Source: Candidatus Poribacteria bacterium (GTDB lineage: Bacteria > Poribacteria > WGA-4E > WGA-3G). Taken from it: a DNA stretch of 44,879 nt. The stretch is taken from assembly GCA_028820635.1 (NCBI GenBank), contig JAPPIG010000134.1:1-44879 (forward strand). The letters are read 5' to 3'. Position numbers and translations under genes: made by a program. The notes beneath the pieces were generated by a model. That model was not told the origin of the DNA. It worked only from the letters and a program-made list of their open reading frames with translations, and ran no database searches. Of the stretch, positions 1-7,186 are shown in pieces (the stretch's first letter is position 1; each line of letters begins with the position of its first letter).

Positions 1-513
1 TACTATACTGAAAGGATACCCTCTTTTCTGCTTTTTGTCTCTAAAAAACTAAAAATTGTCCAAACTATAGTTAGTTTTAAGTATTATCGGTTAATAGTTT
101 ACTGATAGTTTATATTGTAGGTTAGGTTGAGGAACGAAACCCGCCGAATGCCAAAAGCGCATGAGGCGTTGATTTGGCAGCGTGCCAAACGCTCATGCTG
201 CTAATGGCATTCAGCGGGGGCTGAGATGTGATTTACCAAAGCCTCGGAGAGGCGAAAGGTGTATAGAAACCCATTGATAGAGAGATAAAGCCCCAGAGGA
301 GCGAAAGGTGTAGCATATAATCCAGATGTTAATATATTAAGGTATAGATCGGGAGATTTCATGCTATACACTTGTCGCCCGAAATCAACGCTATGAATGC
401 CTTTTGGGCATTCAGCGGGGCGAAGGTGTATCAGAAACGTTAATCCCATCAATAGCAAACCCCAGAGGAGCGAAAGGTATATAGAACATATCATATATAG
501 ACACAAATTATCA
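1..513. repeat. Non-coding repeat-rich stretch
   Basis: I see no credible gene here. From about 116 a GTAGGTTAGGTTGAG...CGAAACCCGC element runs straight into a long imperfect palindrome built on GAATGCC...GGCATTC that ends near 222. From about 249 to 482 the motif GAGGCGAAAGGTGTATAG or GGAGCGAAAGGTGTA recurs at least four times. A copy of the ATCAACGCTATGAATGCC module sits at about 383-417 between CGCCC and GGGCG arms. The same modules recur in other intergenic gaps of the window. The minus-strand open frame through this stretch (201-506) consists of the repeats and is not called. Confidence 0.7.
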
Positions 514-3033
514 CTACCTAATCACTGCTAATCGATGAATACTTTCAACCTTTTTATCATCTAAAACAGCACGAATTTTGTAAAAATAAACCCCGTTCGC
601 GAGCGGGGAGCCTTCCGCATCTTGTGCGTTCCACGTCACCTCGTTATACCCTTCCTTCGCGGAGACATCTTTCAAAATTTGTATCCGTCGCCCTGATGCC
701 GTATAGATTGTAATCTTCACCTCATCAGCATCAAGAGCCAACTGATAAGTAAATGTAGTTTTACGCTTGAGCGGATTGGGATAATTATGCACTTCAGAGA
801 TACGGAATTCGGTTTCTTCCGGTGAAAAACTTTCGTCATGTTTTTGGAGCGTTCGGTAGTCGAAACTGGCAAGCCATGCAACCTCATCTTTTAAGGTATT
901 CACCAATTCCACCTCATTCGTCTGGTGCGAATAGCCAAAAAGGGGACCAAATTCTTCAAACTGCTTAATTAAAGGTTGTATAGATTTTGAGAACTCCGCT
1001 GCACTGGCAAGTTTAGCGTTAATCCTACTACCGGTGTTCACTTCATAACCGAGCGTAATCGCTTCCACCAGTTTTTCGCGACTCTGAAATAGCAACACCC
1101 ATAACCTCATCAGGTGCATTGCATCGTTCAAATCATGTGCTGCTTCAATATCCACCGGCTCAGCGATTTCGTTTGCTTCTCGTATCTCATTTGCTGCGCG
1201 TTGCTGCGGTGCAAGAAGATTTGTGAATCGGTGGACAGCGGTCTGTGCAATTTTTAATTCAGGGATTGCCAATGTATCTTGCACAGCCTTACGACCAATT
1301 AAGTTCCAAAACCGCGTGGCTAAACCAGCGGAACCGCTGCCGTAAGTGCCACCGATGGAAAGCGAACTCGCATAATCTGAAAAATAACTCGCCATAGTCC
1401 AACCGTTGATACGTAATGCGCTCAGAATCAACGTTGCTGCCTCCGTGTTTCCGTAGCGGGCAACCAATTCATTACGCAATAATTGTAGATGGTCAAGCTG
1501 AATATCCCAATTAATACGAGCGCTCACAAGTCGGTCAAGGTAACCTAAGCCTTGCGTTGCACCTTGTACAGTGAATCCACTTAACCCAACAACTTCAGGC
1601 GAATTCGCAAGTTGACGCACACCTTGTACGAACAGATCACTTTCAAGCATCCAGAACGGCATCACCTCCTCAACATCATGCGAAAGCACAATGAATCGGT
1701 GTCCCATCTCTCCGAGCGCATTCATCTGTTCAATTGGAATATTCGGATCAATGACCGGTTCCCCATCAGCACCCCACTTTTGCGAAAAGATCGTGCCTTT
1801 GGGCAATTGGCGTGCATAGTCGCCATCTGGGTCTTGGAGCCAACTTCTGTTATACCCCGAAATGTAGAACTTAAAATCGGGTCGCACTTCTTGTGCTGCT
1901 TTAATAATCGTAAAGTAGACTGCCCATAGTTTCGCTTGTCCTTCTGGGGAACGGTCGCCACATTCAGGGCAGTTGCACGCCCGCGTCTCATGTCCCCAAG
2001 ATCGTAGGTGAAATCCTGCTAAACCGGGGTAGGTTTTCACAATTTCCTGAGTTAATTGGCGTGCTAAGGTGTGGAATTCCGGTTTTGACCAGCAAAACGG
2101 TCGGTAAGATACCTCATTCCTTGATGCACCGTACAATACCTCTGGTCCCAATAGGTCGGGACGTGCTTTTATGAGTGCTTCTGTCGGTTCACCTGTTAAA
2201 TACATAAATAGATAGGCATCAATGCCGCGGTCGCTAAGTGCAGCAAATCGGTTTTGGAGTGTCTCAATCCTCTGTAATCGTTGTGTGCGAGGTTCATCTT
2301 GCAGTTCTGAAAATGCGGGAGTGTCCACATATTTGAAGGCAGTGCCAAATCCGTCTTCAATACCGGTTCCTGTCCAGACTCCTTCACCCCCACTCATATT
2401 CACGCGTTGCCTTGCAAGCCAATCGGGGTCATCTATCTCCAATACTGCTCGGACAGGGTAAAATGGACGGGATGTTTCGTCTAAAAAGGGTACGGAAAGT
2501 GAAGGAGTACGCGCTACTGCGATCTCTGGATGTACAGGTTCGAATCCTGTCAACGCGGTGATACATGCCTCAATAAAGGCATAAGCACCATAAATCACAC
2601 CGCGCGGGGTATGTGCAGCCACAACTATAACGATTTCTGTCCCAAGCTCTGCGGATTTAATCTGAAACCCTTCATCACCAAGTTCTTCTGGTAATTCTAA
2701 ATCAATTTTTGCTTGAAGAGAGCGAATCGTCGGATTTGAGGCGAGTGTGCCTAAGACTATAACCGTCTGCGTTGCCGTCCGTTGTTGATTGGTCTGCCGT
2801 TCAAGTTGAGCACCTGTCCATTTTTCAATAAAGGTTTGGATTTCGGATGCAGCAAACCGCTCTTGGGTTGAAGCGTCAGCACCGATTTGCACCGTTGCAC
2901 GAGGTTCTCCCGATACAACAATCGGTATTTCTGCCGCACCCGCGTGCATAGTTAATATAAAAAGACAGAATAACGCCCCCAGAATAGGATATGTATTTGT
3001 CCCAGGTTGTCTTGTTAAAATTTTAGTGTACAT
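514..3033 (-). CDS. Secreted glycoside hydrolase-like protein (GH67/GH20-type N-domain) with C-terminal FlgD-Ig/sorting module
   Basis: From the ATG at 3033 the product is about 839 residues. It starts MYTKILTRQ, followed by a hydrophobic signal segment ending near MHAGAAE. An upstream in-frame ATG at 3069 exists, but its extra 12 residues come from a degenerate metal-transporter fragment, so I prefer 3033. The first 150 residues (PIVVSG, AASEIQTFIEKWTG, GVIYGAYAFIE) resemble the N-terminal domain that precedes TIM barrels in GH67 alpha-glucuronidases and GH20 hexosaminidases. A long barrel-like central region follows, with a Cys cluster CNCPECGD as in DUF4838-type proteins. The last 80 residues (NYPNPLKRKTTFTYQL, GVYFYKIRA) form the FlgD-Ig/Por-secretion-like tail shared with other proteins in this window. 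The substrate cannot be read from sequence; a host or matrix glycan is an inference. Confidence 0.7.
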   Translation of the reverse strand: MYTKILTRQPGTNTYPILGALFCLFILTMHAGAAEIPIVVSGEPRATVQIGADASTQERFAASEIQTFIEKWTGAQLERQTNQQRTATQTVIVLGTLASNPTIRSLQAKIDLELPEELGDEGFQIKSAELGTEIVIVVAAHTPRGVIYGAYAFIEACITALTGFEPVHPEIAVARTPSLSVPFLDETSRPFYPVRAVLEIDDPDWLARQRVNMSGGEGVWTGTGIEDGFGTAFKYVDTPAFSELQDEPRTQRLQRIETLQNRFAALSDRGIDAYLFMYLTGEPTEALIKARPDLLGPEVLYGASRNEVSYRPFCWSKPEFHTLARQLTQEIVKTYPGLAGFHLRSWGHETRACNCPECGDRSPEGQAKLWAVYFTIIKAAQEVRPDFKFYISGYNRSWLQDPDGDYARQLPKGTIFSQKWGADGEPVIDPNIPIEQMNALGEMGHRFIVLSHDVEEVMPFWMLESDLFVQGVRQLANSPEVVGLSGFTVQGATQGLGYLDRLVSARINWDIQLDHLQLLRNELVARYGNTEAATLILSALRINGWTMASYFSDYASSLSIGGTYGSGSAGLATRFWNLIGRKAVQDTLAIPELKIAQTAVHRFTNLLAPQQRAANEIREANEIAEPVDIEAAHDLNDAMHLMRLWVLLFQSREKLVEAITLGYEVNTGSRINAKLASAAEFSKSIQPLIKQFEEFGPLFGYSHQTNEVELVNTLKDEVAWLASFDYRTLQKHDESFSPEETEFRISEVHNYPNPLKRKTTFTYQLALDADEVKITIYTASGRRIQILKDVSAKEGYNEVTWNAQDAEGSPLANGVYFYKIRAVLDDKKVESIHRLAVIR

Positions 3034-3082
3034 GCTCATGCTCATGCTCAAACCCAGGAAAAAATACATAACGCATATAGTT
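3023..3082 (-). pseudogene. Fossil 3' end of a second ZIP-like transporter gene
   Basis: Read on the minus strand, this stretch reproduces the end of the intact neighbour gene (3304-3363): ATGTATTTTTT, CCTGGGTTTGAG, alternating CAT codons and a stop. It would encode GFEHEHEHVH-stop against GFEHGHDHVH-stop in the intact gene. One T is missing from the T-run, so the MYFF part and the GFEH part are in different frames. Several differences are silent or conservative (GTG/GTA, CAT/CAC, GAT/GAG), as expected from a former functional paralogue rather than a recent copy. The hydrolase start codon lies inside it. Confidence 0.65.
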
Positions 3083-3085
3083 CTC

Positions 3086-3303
3086 GTAGGTTGGGTTTCA
3101 CCTTAAGGATATTCCCATTGTTGGAGGGGTTTTCAACCCCGATTTTATTGGTTAAGACTCACAATATCGGGCTTACAAAGCCCTCCAACAAGAGAAAATA
3201 CAGCATTTTTTCTTAAATTGACGCCTATGGGTTTCGCTGACGCTCTACCCGACCTACAAGCGGGATAAAAACTAAAATTGTAGGAGGAGTTTTCAACTCC
3301 GAT
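3086..3303. repeat. Palindromic repeat cluster between hydrolase and ZIP genes
   Basis: The gap holds GTAGGTTGGGTTTCACC near 3088 and GGGTTTCGC...CTCTACCCGACCTAC near 3229-3257, in inverted relation. Two related hairpins, GGAGGGGTTTTCAACCCC (3121-3138) and GTAGGAGGAGTTTTCAACTCC (3280-3300), are also present, with an inverted counterpart ATCGGGC...GCCCTCCAACA at about 3165-3190. They belong to the GTAG-headed REP-like families seen throughout the window. Confidence 0.7.
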
Positions 3304-4059
3304 TTAATGCACATGATCATGCCCATGCTCAAACCCAGGAAAAAAATACATAGCACATATAGTTAAAATCAATCCCACAACAAATGCAATCTTTGTAGCA
3401 TTACTTACCTTTTCTTTTGAAGGCGTGTAACCACCTCGCAAACCATCCATCACAACGTGCAATAGTGTTCCCGCAGCAAAAGCGGTTAAATACTCCGTTA
3501 ACTCCCTAAGAACACCATGCAATAGTCGTTCACCCATAAATGCACCGATAAACGGCGCAATAATAAGCGGGATAAGTCTAAATAATGTCTCTCCAACGCC
3601 ATAATCACGACGTAACGCTGCCGTTATCACTGTTGCTACTGGAAAGCGATGAAGTAATACGCCAAGTGCAAGGGCGATACCCACTGTCTCCTCTTCTGCT
3701 GCGATACTGAGATTGAATCCATCGGCAATTGAATGGATTGACAACCCGATAATTGTTAAGTTGACACCCCAATGTTGTTTCTTCTTAACTTCTACATGAT
3801 TACCGAGGCGTTCCTGCATCCGATGCGTGAGATGTTCCAACAGCCAAATTAACAAGAAACCACCCCACATTACTAAAATTGTGGGGTAACCTACTTCCGT
3901 GAAGAGATGAAGCATTAGCATCAAGACAAAGCCGAGGACTGCACCAGCGGTAATACCGAAAATGAGGTGAAATGCAGTCTGTTTTTCCCGAAAAACCATC
4001 GCGATTACAGCGCCGAGCATCACTGTTGCCGATGCAATTACCAAATATAAAAGTAGCAT
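3304..4059 (-). CDS. Divergent ZIP-family metal transporter-like membrane protein
   Basis: 251 residues with about seven to eight hydrophobic segments. GLSIHSIADGFNLS near residue 105 matches the ZIP TM4 signature (His-x-x-x-Asp/Glu-Gly). GVLLHRFPVATVI near 135 occupies the TM5 position, where classical ZIPs have HE(I/V)P; the Glu is replaced by Arg here. AAGTLLHVVMD corresponds to the TM6-7 region. The C-terminus is a His/Asp tail (EHGHDHVH) that could bind metal. The family assignment rests on topology and the TM4 motif. The altered TM5 site means metal transport is not certain. No Shine-Dalgarno is visible, and a promoter-like sequence sits so close that the mRNA may be leaderless. Confidence 0.7.
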   Translation of the reverse strand: MLLLYLVIASATVMLGAVIAMVFREKQTAFHLIFGITAGAVLGFVLMLMLHLFTEVGYPTILVMWGGFLLIWLLEHLTHRMQERLGNHVEVKKKQHWGVNLTIIGLSIHSIADGFNLSIAAEEETVGIALALGVLLHRFPVATVITAALRRDYGVGETLFRLIPLIIAPFIGAFMGERLLHGVLRELTEYLTAFAAGTLLHVVMDGLRGGYTPSKEKVSNATKIAFVVGLILTICAMYFFPGFEHGHDHVH

Positions 4060-4065
4060 GACATA

Positions 4066-4112
4066 AATATAACAAATTTTTCTTTTGAATTCAAGTGGAA
4101 CTGTGTTATACT
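4066..4112. promoter_or_regulatory. Candidate divergent promoters sharing a palindromic -35
   Basis: The palindrome TTGAATTCAA (4085-4094) supplies a TTGAAT -35 on both strands. On the plus strand, TATACT at 4107-4112 follows after 16 bp and points to the TonB receptor gene. On the minus strand, TATATT at 4071-4066 follows after 17 bp and points to the ZIP-like gene, with a predicted start within a base or two of its ATG. These are consensus matches only. Confidence 0.45.
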
Positions 4113-4307
4113 CAAAATATTACGTATTTATAGGTTCAGGTAAATCAGTCGTATGAAAGTATCATATTTCCGATTTATTCTAAACTTGAGACGTGTTTTC
4201 AAGTCTAATGATATAATGTTTTCAAGGGAGAACCTAAATTTGAGACATTTTCTCATTTTTATGGGAAAATGTTATGTTATTAAAAAAAGACCTAAGGAGT
4301 CTGATTT

Positions 4308-7058
4308 ATGAAAATCACAGAAGTTTTTAGAACGGTTCTGCTTGCGATGTCCATCGCTTTAGCAGTTTGTATCGTATTTTTACCTACAGCAGTAGCACAG
4401 GAAGAAGACACAGAAGCAGATGAAACTGAGTCTGTTGAGGCTACGTCTGAGGGAGAAGTTGTTGAAATTGAAAGCGTTGTGGTCGTCGGTACTCGGGCAA
4501 AGCCGCGTTCCGTTTTGGATTCAGCAGTACCGATTGATATTGTGTCAAATGAGGCTTTTGAAAAACAAGGTGGCGCGGATCTGCCGGATCTGCTGAGAAC
4601 TTTGGTGCCATCTTATAACGTCAATACGCAGCCGATTAGTGATGCGTCAACAGTGGTCCGTCCGGCAAATTTAAGGGGACTCGCCCCCGACCATACACTG
4701 GTACTCGTCAATAGCAAGCGGCGCCACCGTGCCGCAGTGATTCACTGGCTCGGGAACGGTTTGTCTGATGGTTCACAGGGACCTGACCTGGCACCTATTC
4801 CCGCAATTGCTCTGCAACAGGTAGAGGTCCTCCGTGATGGCGCATCTGCACAATACGGTTCTGATGCCATTGCTGGTGTGATGAATTTTCGATTGAAAGA
4901 CAATTATGATGGCGGTTCGATTGAATTTAAACCCGGTATCTACCAATTCGGCGACGGTAGACAATTTGCGCTCGCAGGCAACATCGGTTTAGGGGGTCCA
5001 AACGCGTGGACAAGCCTCAGTGTTGAATACGGTGGCGCAGATCCGACCATCCGGTCTGTCCAACGTAATGATGCCATAAGGTTGATTAATGCAGGCAATT
5101 TCAGTGTGAAAGACCCCGCGCAAATTTGGGGGCAGCCGATTATAGAGAATGATGTCAAATTGTTTGCCAACTACGGTGCTACCATCACGGATACCATCGA
5201 TTTCTATGGGCATGCCAACTACGCAAGTAAGCGCGTCGAAGGTGGGTTCTATTTCCGAAACCCAAACACTCGCAATGGCGTGTTTAGCCCAACTGGGAGA
5301 GATGATACGTTGCTCGTCGGGGATTTGCGAGGTTTGACAGATGAGATGGCGGATTGGGAAGCCCGAAAGGCAGCAGCGGAGGCTGCTGGAGAGGAGTTTA
5401 CTGAACTGTCACCTCACGATGCTGACGATATTCCAATAATCGATGACCTTCCGGATCCCGAAAAGTTGCAAGCCGTTAAGAATGACCCGAATCTATTCAA
5501 TTTTCAAGAGATGTTCCCAGGCGGATTCACCCCCAGATTTGGTGCATTCATGTTGGATAGTTCTGTCGTCATTGGCGTGAAAGGCACCGCGCTCGGAGAC
5601 ACCTTGGGTAACGACTTAACTTGGGATCTGAGTGGCTCTTTTGGACGCAACCATGCCGATTTCTTTATCTTCAATACCGTTAATGCTTCGCTCGGCCCAG
5701 ATACACCGACCTATTTTGATCCGGGCGACTATATCCAGACGGATTATAACCTCAACTTTGATGTAACTTATCCGCTCAGCGACATGGTGTTCCTCGCTTC
5801 GGGTTTGGAATATCGGGACGAAGGATTTGAAATCATAGAGGGCGAACGCGAGTCGCATCAGATCGGGCCCCTCGCGGCGCAAGGCTTCACGGCTGCCTCC
5901 AACGGATTTTCGGGGTTCAGTCCAGTTGCGGCAGGCAAGTGGCACCGTTACAACGTTGCCGCCTATCTGGAAACTGAAATTAGACCGATTGATCCGCTCC
6001 TGCTCGCGCTGGCTGTGCGCGGTGAACAATTTGAGATTTTCGGTGGCACCCTGAACTACAAAGCCGCTGCAAACTACAAGGTTACGGAAACGATGCGCTT
6101 ACGGGGAAGTTATAGTAGTGGGTTCCGTGCACCGACACCCGGACAGCAAAATACTTTCAACATTACCACTGAATACGATTTTGAGAAGGGTGATCTCGTT
6201 AATAAAGGGACAATACCTTCCACCAACGAGGCTGTTGGTGTTGTGACAGGTGAGGAAGATAACTCGCTTGACCCGGAAAAATCAAATAACCTCACTGCTG
6301 GGTTTACCGTCGATATTCTGGGGGTAAACTTCACCGCTGATATTTTTGATATTCGGCTGAAAAACCGGTTATCGGTGTCACAACACTATACATTGGATGA
6401 CGATCAGAAGGCGCAGCTCATCGCCGAAGGTGTAACCAGTGCAGCGAATCTGGAAACATTCCAGTTCTTTATCAATGACTTCAATACCAGCACCCAAGGT
6501 CTTGACTTTGTCGCCACTGCACCAATATCGAATGGTACGCTCGTTGCCGTGTATAACTTCACGTCAACTGAGGTTACCCATATCGTAGTCGACGGAGAAC
6601 TCGTCGAATTAACTGATGAGTTTGATGATCCTGAATATGAAGGTTGGGATAATGCCACGCTGGACCATCATCGAACCAGGGAACTGGAAGAGAATTTACC
6701 CAAACATCGCGCCAGCCTGACGCTCGCGCAATCCATAACAGATGCGTGGGGAGTAATCGGACGCGCCAATTATTTCAGTGGTTGGTTCGATTCTGAAGAT
6801 TACTTACAAGATCCAGATATACCAGGCGAACCCCCCAAAGGTACTGGAGAATACACTGGAAAGTTTACTGTCGACTTGGAAACCACTTACACCGTGGCCT
6901 CCGGATTGGCACTCACGCTCGGTGGAAGAAATATCCTTAATACCTATCCCGATGAAAATCCGAATGGTGCTGATTCTGTCGGCAACAAATATGGGCAATT
7001 TAGTCCTTTCGGTTTTGATGGGGCATACTGGTATGCTAAAGTTGGTTACAGTTTCTAA
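4308..7058 (+). CDS. TonB-dependent outer-membrane receptor (copy 1)
   Basis: 916 residues with a signal peptide (MKITEVFRTVLLAM..., cleavage near PTAVAQ) and then an acidic spacer. A TonB-box-like VVVVGTRAKPRS precedes the plug domain at about residues 65-200, with typical motifs NLRGLAPDHTLVLVN, KRRHRAAV, EVLRDGASAQYGSDAIAGV. The remaining 700 residues form a 22-strand-type barrel ending in an aromatic-terminal strand, YAKVGYSF. The AAGGAG ribosome-binding site lies about 9 bases upstream of ATG 4308. Compared with its neighbour at 7187 it carries an extra Ala/Glu-rich insertion at about residues 344-375, likely in an extracellular loop. The ligand is unknown; siderophore, cobalamin, glycan and peptide are all possible. 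No riboswitch signature was recognised in its 195-base leader. Confidence 0.93.
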   Translation: MKITEVFRTVLLAMSIALAVCIVFLPTAVAQEEDTEADETESVEATSEGEVVEIESVVVVGTRAKPRSVLDSAVPIDIVSNEAFEKQGGADLPDLLRTLVPSYNVNTQPISDASTVVRPANLRGLAPDHTLVLVNSKRRHRAAVIHWLGNGLSDGSQGPDLAPIPAIALQQVEVLRDGASAQYGSDAIAGVMNFRLKDNYDGGSIEFKPGIYQFGDGRQFALAGNIGLGGPNAWTSLSVEYGGADPTIRSVQRNDAIRLINAGNFSVKDPAQIWGQPIIENDVKLFANYGATITDTIDFYGHANYASKRVEGGFYFRNPNTRNGVFSPTGRDDTLLVGDLRGLTDEMADWEARKAAAEAAGEEFTELSPHDADDIPIIDDLPDPEKLQAVKNDPNLFNFQEMFPGGFTPRFGAFMLDSSVVIGVKGTALGDTLGNDLTWDLSGSFGRNHADFFIFNTVNASLGPDTPTYFDPGDYIQTDYNLNFDVTYPLSDMVFLASGLEYRDEGFEIIEGERESHQIGPLAAQGFTAASNGFSGFSPVAAGKWHRYNVAAYLETEIRPIDPLLLALAVRGEQFEIFGGTLNYKAAANYKVTETMRLRGSYSSGFRAPTPGQQNTFNITTEYDFEKGDLVNKGTIPSTNEAVGVVTGEEDNSLDPEKSNNLTAGFTVDILGVNFTADIFDIRLKNRLSVSQHYTLDDDQKAQLIAEGVTSAANLETFQFFINDFNTSTQGLDFVATAPISNGTLVAVYNFTSTEVTHIVVDGELVELTDEFDDPEYEGWDNATLDHHRTRELEENLPKHRASLTLAQSITDAWGVIGRANYFSGWFDSEDYLQDPDIPGEPPKGTGEYTGKFTVDLETTYTVASGLALTLGGRNILNTYPDENPNGADSVGNKYGQFSPFGFDGAYWYAKVGYSF

Positions 7059-7075
7059 GATTGTAACATAATCTC

Positions 7076-7131
7076 GGTAGGCGTGTTTGTATATTGCTTT
7101 CATAAAAAGCGGGCAATTCACGCCTACTTAA
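7076..7131. repeat. GTAGGCGTG inverted repeat between the two receptor genes
   Basis: GTAGGCGTG at 7078 and CACGCCTAC at about 7123-7131 form a 9-bp inverted repeat with an AT-rich interior. It has the same GTAGGCG(T/C)G head as the tighter hairpin at 13098. It may act as a transcript-end or spacer element between the paralogues. Confidence 0.55.
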
Positions 7132-7186
7132 CTTTGTAAGTTCCGTTGTAAACCAAGTATTTTCATAACATAAGGGGAGATTAATT

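Noticed and set aside
201..506. Minus-strand 101-codon open frame
   Set aside because: It is made of the recurring palindromic modules and has no gene-like features.
2534..2550. Perfect tRNA T-arm-like sequence ACAGG-TTCGAAT-CCTGT
   Set aside because: It lies in frame inside the hydrolase gene (encoding GFEPVH), and no matching acceptor or D/anticodon arms are found at the right distance, so it is chance.
4113..4307. Riboswitch in the long leader of the first TonB receptor
   Set aside because: Only a weak hairpin (ACATTTTC/GAAAATGT) is seen. No cobalamin, TPP or other conserved box could be recognised.
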